Assembly: GCA_964036275.1 (NCBI GenBank)
Contig: OZ038440.1
Coordinates: forward strand, 7,167,690 to 7,231,689
Source: Litoditis marina
Taxonomy: Eukaryota; Nematoda; Chromadorea; Rhabditida; Rhabditidae
Length of the DNA stretch: 64,000 bases
Direction of reading: 5' to 3'
In this document: positions 42,191 to 56,200 of the stretch, piece by piece
How positions within the stretch are numbered: position 1 is the stretch's first letter
Layout: each line of letters begins with the position of its first letter
Program-made: the position numbers and the translations under genes
Notes under the pieces: model-generated
Told to the model about the DNA's origin: nothing
Seen by the model: the letters and a program-made list of their open reading frames with translations, nothing else
Databases searched by the model: none

Positions 42191-45100
42191 TTTAAAACTT
42201 ACGTATACTTATATATAAAGTGTGGAAGACAAAAAATTGATGAGATAGTGTATTTTGAGATAATAGTTGAGAGTTGAAAATACTTTGTAACGGTTTTATA
42301 TTGTCTTTGACTCGCTTTCCGATCTTGGTAATGCAAGTTAGAAATATGAGTTATGAACAAAAACAGGAGAAACCTATACTGATAGTTCTACACATGAACG
42401 AGCCGGTTACCTGAAGTGGAACGAGCCAGTACCCTAAGGTGCAACGAGCCACTCTAGGAACCATGACTAACCTAAGCCTAAGCCTTTCTAACAGACAAAC
42501 TAAATTCGAAAAAATAGTATGTAGAAAAGTTCATTGGGAAAACAAATACTATCACCAAGTATCAGCTGCTAAAACCTTGTGATAATACGCTCCATCCACG
42601 CTTTCTCTGTCATTTGAGAGTGGTGACCCAGTTAACCAGAAAAGTGCGGCTGGATCCACAGATTTTTGGCTCGCTCGCCACTAATTGCTTTTTAGGGTGG
42701 CTCTCTCGAAAATTCGTGGATGGAGCGCATCTCCCGAAGCTAGCTTGTAGGTTTCAAACCTCAGCAAACTTTTGTATTTATTTATTGATTTATTCATCTA
42801 AATTCAATGAATTTTCACCTTTGGCTTTACCTTAAATTTATATATTTATTGTTTTACACAGCTTTTTAATCCGAATTGATAGGATTGTACACAAAGTTAC
42901 TGACATGGTTGTTGATAGACTGCAAGAAAAAGGCAGTGAAAAGTTTTATGTTCCGGACCGGTTTTGCAAACCAGAGATCTCCACCACTCATGTGTTCACT
43001 CGCCATATTCATGTCTCTGTTTTTTGTTGTTGAATAAACTCCGATGTTGGTTTGAAATAGGTGGGATCAACTATGTTCTGATATAAATTTAATCATTTTG
43101 CAAAAACTTCTCTTTGAGAAACCTCTTTACCTAGTGAAATTCTTAATTGAGAAAAGAAAAGTTTTTATTGGTAGAGTAGAGTAGAGACACTGTTCAAATT
43201 TTGGACCTTTTTCACCACATCTATCTCACCAAGTCTCATTTGTTCCACTGGCTTTTATACATCCCACCTATATGTTTTTATCGATAAACTTGTGTTGGAT
43301 TGGACAAGATCCACTACTTTTCTCCTAAACTTTGGTATAAAATTCCACTTCGAAAACCTCTTTTCCTAGTGAAATGTTTGTTTAGGAGAGGAAAAGCTGT
43401 TATCGGGCGCGCTCCGGTCATGTGACGATTGAAACTGTTCTGATAATGCACACATTGGGACAACATACGATTATTGATCCATCCACACATCATATTTTCC
43501 ACTTTTGTTCATTTGAAAAGTTTGACATTGTAGAAAACATGACATAAATTAAACAAAATACCCTTTCTAATATATTCATTTGGCTCTAAGCAGGGGGGTT
43601 TACATGTATCAAAACGAAATAACATGGTTTGGTTGACCTCTCCAATCTCTCCGATCAATGAAACACTGAACACTCATATGTGTGATAAAAAGCAACTGAC
43701 GTTGTTTTTTCACCACATGAGATTTAATTTTTTTAAATCTGCTTGTTTCAAAATTAGTGTTTTGTACATTGCCGTCAAAACAATAATTTCTCATTCCCCC
43801 CCCCCCCCCCCCCCCCACTAGTTTTTAGAAAGTTCATCAGAACTTGTATTCATTTGAGAGCATTATCAAAAAATCGAAAGGGTAGTATGCGACATGCAGG
43901 AAGACCACAGTTGGCAGTCCTGCACGCATCTTCTAGAATGTACGATAGAATTCGCTCAATCCCAAGGCAAGCCTATACGACGCATGTTTCCCTATTCCGC
44001 TGTGTTTGTAGTTTGATTCCGTTGCTTTAGGCTGGTATTCTTAAATCATGACGTACATCCAAATCAAACTACAATTCAGCTATGATAATTCTCCACAAAC
44101 TTCCTCGTAAAACTTGTTCTGTTTATGTTCATACCAATACATATCTCCTGCGCCTCCGATAGACTTCTCCTACTTTTTATAACTCTTTTAACCTTTGTCT
44201 ATCGTCTCATCTTTTGAATACTCTTATCGTGTCTAGTGTCTGGTCTCTCTCTTTTCCTACGTTCTATCACATAACTCTAGCCTGCCCATCAATCGTTTCC
44301 GATGTATTATTCCCATACATATATCTATCAGTATTCATTGCAAAATGCTGGCATTTCCCCATCATTAGTCGTACTATTGCCTATTTCGACTACAACGAAC
44401 CAATTTCAATTGAATTCTCCAGTTTCTCAAGGTTTGTGAAAACTTCGTATTAATTTGTCACTAACTTTAATTTGTTTGTGACAAGAATACAATATCAGTA
44501 GAACTTAATTCGTAGAATCATGTTCTCAGCGGGAAAAAATTTGGTTTCGTATGAATTTACTTGTGATATTTATGAAAACAAGAGGAATTTTCTCATATGA
44601 TAAAACTATATCAGCTGTGAATTAGATATATTCATTTCTTTCGAAAAAGAAAACAAACCTTGAAACCCCAATTTAAACGAAAAGTCTTTTAAATTGTTGT
44701 AATTTATACCTAGCATTTACATATTTTTTAAGGAGCACAGTATTTTAAATAAATAACTTTTTTGGCTGTAAACATAGTATAGTCCAAGCTGAGGGTGAAA
44801 TGGAGGTTGAAAGCAAACCAGTTTTCAGTTCGCAAATCGCGCATTATTTCTCTAGTTGCGGCTGGTGCAAGTATTGATTGTTTGACTAGCCCCAGTCCAA
44901 CCCATTCCCAAAACTACAACCGTTCCATTTTTTCCTAGCTTTCCTGCTGGCAAACTTATTTATATTAAAATACATATTTTATTTGATACTAAAACAAAAT
45001 GATTATCATTTAAACCACCCAGAAGACTGAATTCAAAGTTGAAATTACTTCTTGACCGTCAGTTTTGTGTTGATTGTAGCGTTTAAACACTTATAAAAAT

Positions 45101-46032
45101 GAGCGAACAAATGGACAGATTGTCAGTTGTATTTAGAACATTTTCTAGCCGAAGGTTCAACATTTTTGTTTCTCAAGTGGATTTTTGGCTCGTGTGTTCA
45201 CATCAAAACCAATATAAATCATTTAAAGGGGGACAGAATGGAAAACTAGTTTAGGTACCCCTTTAAACTCTAAACTTTCCCAGAAGTTATCTATCATTTA
45301 GACTATACCCGGTTTAAATATCTCAGCTGATTGATCACATTTATTTTGATGCCAAGACTTTCTCTCTCGTTCAACTTGACATATAACCCAATTTCAATTT
45401 CATCAATTACAAACCTATTTTTCTCATCATATTGCCTCAGTTCATAATTATTCGAAAACTACTCTGCACTTTTCTCACCCAATTTCTCAGTGCACGACAC
45501 TCTCTCATCCTCTTTTCTTTGTCTCTGTATTCTTTCCAGTTTTTTCTTCTTTTCACTTCAGCTGCGCCATTTTTTATGATCCATGCCCTCTTTCTCTACC
45601 GTCTTCTCAAATAACACTCGACGACTTCTTCGACAGAGAACTGAGAACTGTATTCGAATATAATAAACTTCAATGTTTTTCTCAACCGGCGTTTGGGCTA
45701 GTAAAATACATTATTACATATTCTTTCTCATTTTACTTAGATAAACTTATCATATCTTAAAATTTGAAGCTAAATTTTGTAATATTTCATAGACTGTTTT
45801 GACGTATTTCCACAGCTATGGTTTTCATTCTGGTTCAAATGGTCATGTTGTTTTAATATTTTGAAGAGCAACTGGAAAAGATCCCATGTATTTTATTTCT
45901 CTTCCGATCTCCTTGTCTCTTTCTCTGACCTCTCCTCGAACCGTGTGCTCTTTACATTGCCAGCCGAAATTTGTTGACTTTTCCCTTTTGTAATCACCTG
46001 TCTCCCTCACCCCACCTCGGTTCTCTGGTACG

Positions 46033-46430
46033 CATTTCAATACGATCAATTTGGAAACTACAGCGACCGCTGTGTTCTTTCCTTAATAGTCAGTTATTTT
46101 TTTGAAAATATTTTCCTTAATTATCGAATGTACATTTTCATACGATCAATTCGGAAACTACAGCGACCGCTGTGTTCTTTCCTTAATAGTCAGTTATTTT
46201 TTTGAAAATATTTTCCTTAATTATCGAATGTACATTTTCATACGATCGATCGGAAACTACAGCGATCTCTGAGTTCTCTCCAGTTTTATATTTTCCTATA
46301 ATATCGAAAGTCCATTTCAATACGATCAATTCGCAACTACAGCAAGCTCCGAATTATTTCCTTATTTATTTTCTATATCTACGGGAAATATCGAACGTTC
46401 ATTTCCATACGATCAATTCGGAACTATATG
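46033..46430. repeat. 80-100-bp tandem repeat, five units
   Basis: TACGATCAATT(C)GGAAACTAC recurs at 46041, 46141, 46241, 46321 and 46408. The first two units are almost identical over 100 bp (CAGCGACCGCTGTGTTCTTT, then CCTTAATAGTCAGTTATTT); the later ones diverge and shorten. Confidence 0.9.
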
Positions 46431-47387
46431 TATAGGCTCTAAAGTCACAACCACACGTTATTTTTTGTTTTGTTCTGCTGTTCTTGTAGTTTGATCCGGC
46501 TGAATTCTGGACAAAACTAAGAACTGTTCTTGTTTTCTGATGAGACTACGACTTCAATTTCAACTGTAACTATCTATGATTTCTCTCGCAGTGATGCACT
46601 TATTTGCGATATTTTTATATAATATCGGACGTCGTCAATGAAAATTGTATTTTTAGCGTCGTTACCCCTGCGTCGTAACTATACCCCTATCTTTCTTCTT
46701 TTTTATGATCTCAAGTAAGAACTTTTTTATCCACTGGTAAACGGTGTTATTCTACACTTTTTGTAGCATTTCAACCGTATAATTTCGAAAACTTTCGAAA
46801 AACTGACATATAAATGCATACAATTTCTTACACTTCTTGAACCCACATCTTCGGATTATGATGTTTTTAACACGTTTTACGTGAATGTGTGTTTTTTCAC
46901 CTACTATTTAACAACTGTACTTTAAAAGTAATGTTGTATATAAATGAAACTAAAAATATTCGCTGTCCTGAAGATCTTTTGGATGCTATTCGTACTAAAG
47001 TTTCCCATCTCTTGGTCGCATAAATTCCATACTTCTCCGTGGTGTCGTTTTATTGTCATCCAAGATGTTTTCTTCTCTTTTTCCAAATGTCATATTTCAT
47101 TCCAACGTTCCTTATCATCATTTCCTGTGCTTATCTTCAGCGCATGTCCTTCTCACCTCACTAAATTACCCCATATGCTTCCATCGATTTTCAATATTGA
47201 ACAACTTACTTTTCTTTATGTGTCATATTTTAATATTTGTTCTCTCACCTCTCCGTTTCGAGGTGAGCAGAATTTATGTCACAAATAGTAACACAGCTGA
47301 TCGTTGGTTGATATTGATACCATTTTTGTGAAAAGACTATTTAGATGAATTGTTTAGTTTATATAGTAAGTTTCATACTCGCGTGAA

Positions 47388-47595
47388 ATGGGAAGAAACA
47401 ACAACAGCTGTGTTAAATCACGAATAAACATTCTATTGAGATCTAATATACTCAATATTTGTGCTCTATTTGTTCTCTATTATGTTTTATCAGTGGCACG
47501 TGACGGTATGTTCAATTTGCCGTATAACTGAACTTTTATTTCCGCACGCGTTTTCTGACGTCTCTCTTACAGGTCGAACTCGACGACCAGCGTGA
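47388..47595 (+). CDS. Possible two-exon micropeptide, 46 residues, with hydrophobic segment
   Basis: Exons 47388-47505 and 47573-47595 with a GTATGT donor and TCTCTTACAG acceptor; 67-bp intron. The predicted protein starts MGRNNNSCVKSRINILL, has a membrane or signal segment (ILNICALFVLYYVLSVA) and ends RDGRTRRPA. Good splice sites and a compact intron favour it; small size and lack of homologues I recognise count against it. It lies 2.7 kb upstream of the first fos-1 exon, same strand. Confidence 0.3.
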
Positions 47596-50286
47596 ACATC
47601 TACACGAGAAGTAGCATAAACAGGTTGGTTGATTATGATTTTTACGTATACATAGAAAGTGGCTTTTCAGGCGAATACTAAGAAGGCAATGTAGACAGGA
47701 CCTCGTTCAAAGTGACCATTCTGTCCCTCTGTATTTTTTCAACTTCAATTGTTCCATTCCATCTCACTGGTTCTCATCCAATCTCTCCCTATTTTTTTCC
47801 ACCATTTTTCCCCTTTCTCCTCTTCATTTATCCTACTTTCTATGTAGTTTTATAGGTTTTTCATCTACCTTTCTTTTCCTCTTCTCTTACTCCTTTGAGG
47901 TATTCTCTTTACGAATTCACTGGTCTTCTTATAGTAGGAAAGTGTAGAGTAGAAATTATCCCATTATCAATCAGAAAAGACTTACATCATTACCAAATAG
48001 GTTTTACAATCAATCAATACATATGATTTCCAACTAGACAGGAAGTACATCTAAACGTTAATCTTTTCGCGCCGGTTGAGTCTTGTACTCAAACATTGGA
48101 GGCGCACTTTTGTCTGACTGTCAAACGATGTCTGCGTCTCTCTGTTTGCCGTGCTGTTTCGTCGGTCGCTTTTATGTCCTCTCCAAATATGTACAGAATT
48201 GATTATACCTACGGATTATCACCGGCATGGCACGCGTCAAACGCCCTTTCTTTTGTTGAATTGAAATGGAATCTTGGGATTGTTTAGGGAATACTTTATT
48301 GGAAACATCGTACTTCTGCCCCCTGCCCTATTTAGACTTCATAAAAGTTACACATATGTTAAGATGGTGGTAGAGTGCGATGTGGGATCTTTCTAAACTA
48401 ATGATAGTTAACTATCCATTCATAATTACATCAGCAACAAGGAAATCTAGAGTACATTATATAATATTGAAAATGAAATAACGTTTCAGTTTGATTTTGG
48501 AGCAAAGGGTTTTATTAATACTCCGAAGTAGTTTTATACTTTCGTTGTTGATACTCTATTTCCGGGAAAAGTTCGAGGTGGTTACGTATTTGAGTACGAT
48601 GATTGTACATGGACGAACTTTTATAACAGGATGCCTTAGTCATGCTCATTAGTGGGCCTCATTAAGCCGAATCTATCATAAGACTCATGTTTCTTATGAA
48701 TAATCGAGTGGTGTACTTGAAGGATAGAGCTAAAATTAACTGGAATTTTAACTGTATATCATTGATAAGTAATATTATGTTCCCCTAAATACTTACCTAC
48801 ATTTTTTGTCACACGACACTTCGAAGACTGAAAATATACCGGGTATTTTAAAGTTGAACTCGAGAACTAGAAATTTTGAAACTACCGGTACCCTGCAAGC
48901 CTATGGAAAAACTTAACAACTCTTCAGTGAAAATAGCTAAGTAGCGGTTTTTTTCGTGATTTATCTCAATCCCTTCTGAAAACGCGTGAATAAGGCAAGC
49001 CGAAAACTGTTTTGATGAGAAGGCTGTGTCGTAGGGACTACCCACGTGGTTTCTCCTATTTTCCAACTAACTCAATTACAGTAATAGTTCCTGACAGGGG
49101 GGTTTATCTCGGTTTTGAGCAGGATTTGGGGAGGTTGGAGCATGTGCTTGTAGCTACGTAGGAGATCTTATCCCTTTATCCCTCGGAGTACTGGAAGCTG
49201 TCATCAAACAGCAATACAAACCAATAATCGGAATTTCTGGAAAAGAGAACAGAGTAGGAACAAAATCAAACAACAAAGATCTAACAATTTTTCTAGAATA
49301 ATAGATGATGGTATTCGAGAAACTGTAAAGTTGAACCTTCTACAGAACATGGTGACCTGATGCCGTATGGATGAAACATCCCGGGCCGGCTTTCGATGTT
49401 ATCCCGACCTGAATTGGTTGGGAAATAGCCGAATCGAGCTCGGGATAGCATACGAACCCGGCCCGGGATGTTTCCTGCATACGGCCTTTGAACAACTCTG
49501 TAACATAGTTGAGAGAAGTTCAATTATTTCATTTTCGAGTTGAAAAAAACTTTTCTTCCAGTCCTTCTTGTTGAGCATAGGGAGTTATTCACCTTTTGTC
49601 ACTCATATAAGCCTTGTGACATACTCTATAGTGAGAAGATTAGCGAATCCTGTCAAAAAAACGAGCCAGAAATCCGAAATTGGCGTTCCGCGCAACTAAT
49701 CTTTGGACAGTGACTAAAAGTACATTCTATTCATGGGACACTGGATATATGTTTTATCAATCTAACGTCAACTCACATGGAAGAAAACTGTCTTAGAGCC
49801 TCGCTCGAAATAGAGTTAGTTGAAGGGTAACTTAAAGAACACTAAAGGAGAGTGCTACACTCTTCAAGTACGACATTCATAAATGTAACATTCCGCTTTC
49901 TCCTGAATCCTTCCTCTTTTTCGTAAAAATCTTGCGGTGAACCGAACCCTCCATCTTAGTAGGTTGTTCGATCCACCGCATTTCGATCGTAATTGGCACT
50001 ATGTTCTGTACTATGTAAATGTGATCAAACTACAACCTGCTTTTTCTACTTATATTTCCTCTGAGGTGGTTTGTCAGTCAGTGATTAACCCCCTCTCAGA
50101 TAAGCAGTCACTCATTAGTTCCGCAATCTGGCGTTGCCGTGTTGTTTTGTCGCCTCTGACTCCGCCTCCTAGCCGGCCAGATTTCATAAATCTCATAATT
50201 CGCGCCCGAATCTAGCCGAATACCGTAGCCGTACCCGACAGAATCGCTATTTGGTCCCACCGCGAAAAGCTGATATTTGATCTACA
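47596..50286. other. Intergenic region upstream of fos-1
   Basis: No confident exon. It contains the inverted repeat at 49362-49485 and one ATCAAACTACAA motif (about 50023). The distal fos-1 promoter should lie near the right end. Poly-pyrimidine stretches occur at 47740-47900. Confidence 0.5.
49362..49485. repeat. 124-bp foldback with GC-rich 28-bp ends
   Basis: The ends pair as GCCGTATGGATGAAACATCC then CGGGCCGG against CCGGCCCGGGATG then TTTCCTGCATACGGC. Inner segments GTTATCCCGA and TCGGGATAGC pair as well. A looser relative (CCGCATGCATGA ... GGGATGCTATCCCGGCC) occurs at about 41366-41450. Non-coding. Confidence 0.75.
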
Positions 50287-53200
50287 ATGATGGACTCGCT
50301 ACAGTCGCTCATGTTTGCTGTTAATCAGGCCCGGCTAATGAACATCAATATGGACGATGTGAGTGACATGAAAGGTTCATATGTACATAATACGCTAATT
50401 GTTGAAGTAGTAGTTTCATATGTGTGAAATATCGAAGAGGAAGACAACTTGTCAAACTGTATACAAGCATAAGATGAAGAGTATTTCGCATTCCCGAATT
50501 TTTTTTTCATACTGGTTTAGTGCATGTGAAAATTTATCCAAATGACGCGCAGACTTATGGAGATTCATTATAAAACGCAGACATTGTGCTCTGATCATAA
50601 GAAAAATGATAGTTAGTTGAACGTAATTGAGGGGGAAGGGCAATGCTCAACAAATCGTACCGAAAAGCCGGAAAGCTAGGTGTTCAAAGTGTTAACTTGA
50701 TCAAAAATAGTATATTCAAATTCGTGATTTCGCGTTTTAAACACAACAGAGATTGTCAAAGAGGGTGGGGTTGTCAACAGTACTAGGTTCTTGAAGCCTA
50801 GTGCATTTTGAGTTCACTTTCATACCTATTACTAACCTCCATGCGATTTAGCGGTGCTTGAAGTCGGGTAATTCGATGTATTTGAAACTTCTTTAGTGTA
50901 ATTTGCCAATGAGTTTCACTTTTGTATAGTTGTGATAAAATTTTACTTCGATACGAATTTGGAGAGTTCTTGGTTTCCTGGTTTCCTTTACCCTCTGTTA
51001 CAACCTCAATTGCAATGTGACTACGTTCACTATTCACTTCCACTTTTTCGTTCAGTTTTTTTCGCTGAGAAAATGTCTTGTACTCTGTGAGGATCTGTAT
51101 GAGCGAAAAATGTAGTGTCCTTTCTGGAATATAATCAGCATTTGTGATTTCAATCACGGTCTGGACTCAATTATTCCTTCAGTACATGGGAAAGGTTCAT
51201 TGAGATCTAGGTAATCAAATTAATTCTGAAGGGACTGGCGGTAGCAATGAACAGCACCAAGAAACACTGGATCAATTCTGTTTTTATGACAACCAAGGGA
51301 ATATTCTGGGAACATTGCGAAAAGTTCGATAAGTGAATATTTTACATTGTTGAAGTTGTAATAATAGTTTGTAATGGTACAAGATTTCAATTGTGAGTTT
51401 TCTTAGCTCTGCTCAAAAGTGTTGGAGGGTTATCAAACCGCTCTCTTGCATACAATATCGATAAACTTTACGAATAAAGAACAAGTTCACACGTAAAAGT
51501 ATCACTTATGTTAGAGAAGGTTCATTTATTCTTTGGCCTCCGTTTTTCTCTAGTGATGTTCTTTGCAACCGTATTCACACACGTGAAATTGAGTTTATGA
51601 GAACCATTTTCCTAGTCAAGTGGTTTTCTGAACCAGATTTTTGACTATTGTCGGAATGTTTTTGCACTTTAAGGTTTCATCACTGCTTAATTAAAGTCCG
51701 AGAAATAGATAAATATATTTGTTGAGCGACGTAAAACCAAAATTTTAACTTTTTTCTGTTGTAATAAGGTTGAGGTCAAATTTCGAAAAGTAAAAAGGGA
51801 GCTTGCAAGGCACGTTTTTTGATAGTTTCACGGAGCACGTGACTTCACATGCTAGTGACCAAAATTCAGCTCAGAAAATAGTTTACGAACTCGCGTTTGG
51901 TTAGAACAGTTCAATACTATCGGTTTAAACAGTTTGATTTTCATGTTTGCCGCAAAATTTATTGTTCTGCACGAACACTCGCTCTGTGAGTACCTGTTGG
52001 CTAGTTTTCGGAACATTTTTTCTGCGAAACTTGCTTTCATCGGCGCTGGTGTATCATGTTTTTGTGTCATACTCTCCATTAGTATTATTGGGCGATAAAG
52101 TGCCTGGAATAAGCTGTATTAGTGAGTTCGGAGAAGAGAATAAAACTATAACTACAAGTGCACGTCACTGAAATCTTTGAGCATAAAAAGTTGTACTAGA
52201 ATACAGGGTTTTCTAAAATGTTCTGGGAATCTGGCCACGTCTAGTCCTTTAGCGCAATATTGTTAAACCTATAAGTTAACTGTAGTTTGAGTTACCTGGT
52301 TTTCTAGGAATATTGTATATTGTGGAGGTGCTAGTTACACTCGGTTCATTGAAACACAAGAGTCTAGTATATGTAACTATGTGTACCTGTTGACGTGTTG
52401 ACGATGTTGTATTTTTTGATTTGGTCTAGGCCATGTTGGTTGATTGGTCTACGTCTCTTGATCTTCTACTGACGGCTCTATTTTGTTCCGAGACACTTCT
52501 TTCATAGTTCTGGCTTTTTTGTTAGTCACGTAACCCCTGACCGAAACCTCAGCAACTATCAATACATGAGTTGGGATCGAAAAATCAGCAGTTACGCACT
52601 ATAAAGTCACTACCAGCAGTTAACTAGAAGTTATTCCACTTCCGACTTTGGGGGGGGGGGGGGTTATTCGTATTCGTCTAGTATAATTTGTCTCCCCCGC
52701 CTGCTTACGAACTAAAGACGAGGTCTTCGAAGTTATAGCACTTTTTGTACTGAAAGTTGAACAAGTTCTCGAAATTGTCTGTGTTTTTCACGTTTCACGT
52801 GAAAATGCATTCGACTAACTGTCCCTCTACTTCCTCGCCACCTGATTGGGGTTGAGATTCGTCTCGTACGGGTTGTGACCAAGAATATAGCAGTTGCACA
52901 CAATAATTACACGTTCTCGCATTCTTCTGTGTTTCTCACTTTTCACGTGACAGTGTGTACTAGTAGTTGAATGGAAGTTTTTTTACTTCCTTGCCACCAC
53001 CTCATTGGGGGGTTATTTCGATCATGAATTAGTTTTAGGTTAGTTGAGTGGTTAACGCCTCAGTCTGATGCTCTTCTACTAACGGTTTGATTCCGCCCTG
53101 CGGCATTCTTTCTTAGTTCAGTTTCTACTTCCTTGCCACCTCATTGGGGGTTGTTGCGTATGAGTTGTCTCCCCGCCTGATTACGTGTCTGTTTTTGACA

Positions 53201-56200
53201 AGATCTGTCGGTCAGTTCCCATGGAAACAGTGTTGAGGGGCACTGGCGCAGTCGCAGATTAATCAAAACAAGTATTCATAATGAAGAGTATCATTCACGG
53301 TTAGTGGCACGGTAACCTCGTCGGCAAAACAAAGACGCAACTTCCTCCTAAATTTCGACTAAAAATAGAACGGATCTCGAATAAGATAATCGCACAAACT
53401 TTAGATTTCGTCAAACCATGAGTCTCTTGATACCTATCTAATCTGCGAAAGATGCATCGAGCAAAGAATAGGGATCGTGTAAGCTGTTCAGCACATATGA
53501 TCACAGTTCAAACTTTTGAATCATACTGTAGTCTGACTTTTGCTGTGCTGGGTTCGTTGGGGTGTCAGGTAGATACTGTCACATCTAATAGGTTGTAATA
53601 GGTTCGTGGATCAAAGCCCAAGCGCCGACGTGTATCCTTTTTCCAGATGAAAGTAGAGAATACGGTGTCTTCCAGTTTTTATAATGTACCATTTGCAGAG
53701 CTGCGGTAGTACTGGCATGTGCTTACTGCGAGACTATGTTTTGTCGTTCCTAGCCTGAGTCACTATAAACTTGTGTAGCAAAGCTTCATACTTACACCGT
53801 ATTAGTGTTTTTCAGGAAAACACTATATGTTCTGGATAATCTACCTTAGATAAACTTTATAACTTTCCCAGAATGCTGCTTGTAAGATTAACAAGGTGGC
53901 TCAGAGGGAAGTGTTGTTGCGCATGTATAGGGGACTGTGAAAGGTTGTAGCTGTGTGATAAGAAGAAGATTAGAATTTAGAATCAATAGTTTCAAAACCT
54001 TAAGTAGTATTTTCTGCCTTTTTACCAGGAACCCTTTCAGACTCAGCACTAAACACAAAGATCTAAGGTCATTCATCGTCACGAGTGTAATTATTAACTT
54101 TTTTTCCGCCATCTCAATTACAAGAATGCTGGAAACATATGCTCGACACTTTGTGAGATAGTTCTGTTACGACAAACAGGTCAAAATAAATGAACTATCA
54201 GAGAAAAGACTGTAAACTGTGGAATTACGGAGATCCATACTTCAAAACAGCGTGATCCAACTTTAAAATTAGACGCATGATTCAACTTTGAAACTCATCA
54301 GAAAGGTGAATATTTTTGAATTATTGACTTGGACGCTCACAAACTTGGTAAAAGAACATGCAAATTTACTTCTGATTCTTAAGAGTTGTTCAGAAAAGGA
54401 TTGTAGTAAACATTATTCTGTGATACAAGTTTCCCGATTATAGGGAAACTAGGTGAATTCTTCAATTCCCCCATCATGAAAGCCGTGCTCGCAACATTTC
54501 TGTGCGCCCAGCCGTTTTCAGCCAGGTCTCATTCTCTTTTTTTGGCTCCAATGTTGCAAAAAGACCATGGCCATATTGATAAAACAACTGCCGCTCGCCC
54601 CGTTTTTTCGTCTTTGCTGCCCGTTTGAATTCGTATCAAATGGTACGAATAGACACGCGAATCTACTCCTGAGAGACACTGGATCAGCTTTGAATTTGAA
54701 CACTCTAGAACGAAAGTCACGTAAAACGTGAAAAATCACGGAACTTGCACTTTAACTTTGCACGTTAGTGTTTCACGATTCAACATGATTATGAAGGCCA
54801 CTTTCATGGTTGAATTAAATCGCGTAGTATAGAGCAAGAAACTCACTTGGAACGTTCATGTACATCACACTTCATCATTATTAACTTGACTAGTAGTATA
54901 CATGGTTTGGAGTGGTAGTTGGACAAAGCGAATCTACTAGTTTTTAATGTAGAACTACCCCCCCCCCCTTTCAGAAAAATAAATAAAACTACCCCTCTCT
55001 AGGAAAAAGCTCCACAAATCTATCAATTACTTCCCAGAGACTTCCCGGAAGTTTTGTAGTCTCATTAGAGATAATCGAAGCAGCCCCCACAGATCTGGAG
55101 ATAGCTGGCAGGCAACTCACGATAATATGAGATCAACTCATGAGATTATCTGATTAGTGTGCAATGTACTGCTGAAAAGACACGATATTCCCAATAGGGA
55201 ACGTGTGTGCGTTCAACTTGAGTCACTCACTATGACTGGTCCAGCTATAATTGTAAATAGTGTGGGTGTGTAGGTGCTCTGGGGTTGGTGACAGTACATA
55301 AAAATCAATATTATTTACTAAGTTTTTCATTACTTCAGAATAACATTTACTTTAGGTGGGCATTCATGTTTCCAACTAAAAACAACAATATTTACATGAA
55401 ATGGCAGTTTGTTGTAGTAGTTGGCGAACTGACTTCTGGTCAACTACGACGTTTTTGCTAGAATTAGGGAAAAAAGAAGAAGAAGGGCATCATGATTCGC
55501 GCAATTGACTCATTGTTTAGAGAATAAATTAGTAATACGCGCGTTTTTTATGTCGTTTTCTCGCATACAGTGCGCAGTCTACTGTGAGAACAGAAAATGT
55601 ATGGTTAAAAAATTCAACTGTAGTTTTGTCAGCTGATTGTAGCTGTCTTTTACATGATTGTTAACACATCTGTCAAAATAGGCAAGTTTTGGGAAACTTT
55701 TAGTTTAGTTAGAGCGTTTAGTTTCTCAACGACTTAGTCAATATAAGTCTTCTCGTACTCGTTGACAGGTGGATTGGATTACATTTGAAGCTCAATGGAA
55801 CCCCAACTATTCCTCCTATTCACTTATGAACATGCCTAACCTGAAAAGACAATAGATGTGTACTTTTTGTATAGTTTGGGGATCGATACAGTACCTGGGA
55901 AAGGTGTGCCCGACATTTAGCAACCAATGATTCACCGCCTTCGCCCACAATAGCTGAGAGGAGGAACATTGTTTCCCTTCAGGATGCTACATTTGAAATT
56001 AGTATTGGTAGAAAAGACGGAGCAGAACAATGGTGGACGTTTGTTGTTTGAGAGAAAGTATTTTTGAAAAGACAATTTGGTATCTTGGAGAGTGGAGGAG
56101 GAATGAACTAACAGAAATTTTGTGATTAACCATCTAAAAGTAGGAGAATGTGTCTGATCTTATAAAAAAGTTATGCGTAACCTCGCGGGTTCAGAGTAAT

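Larger units (their letters stand above)
41529..47387. other. Gene-poor intergenic region
   Basis: No confident exon found. Contents: a (TC)n tract (41787-41815), poly-C (41941-41950 and about 43797-43816), a 30-bp tandem repeat (42051-42190), its inverted relatives at about 42590-42735, paired TGTAGTTTGAT motifs (44008/44063), and a tandem array at 46033-46430. CCTAAGCCTAAGCC at about 42472 is only two units of the nematode telomere word. Confidence 0.5.

Noticed and set aside
42465..42490. CCTAAGCCTAAGCC, resembling the nematode telomere repeat TTAGGC
   Set aside because: Only two units; expected by chance and not evidence of an interstitial telomere.
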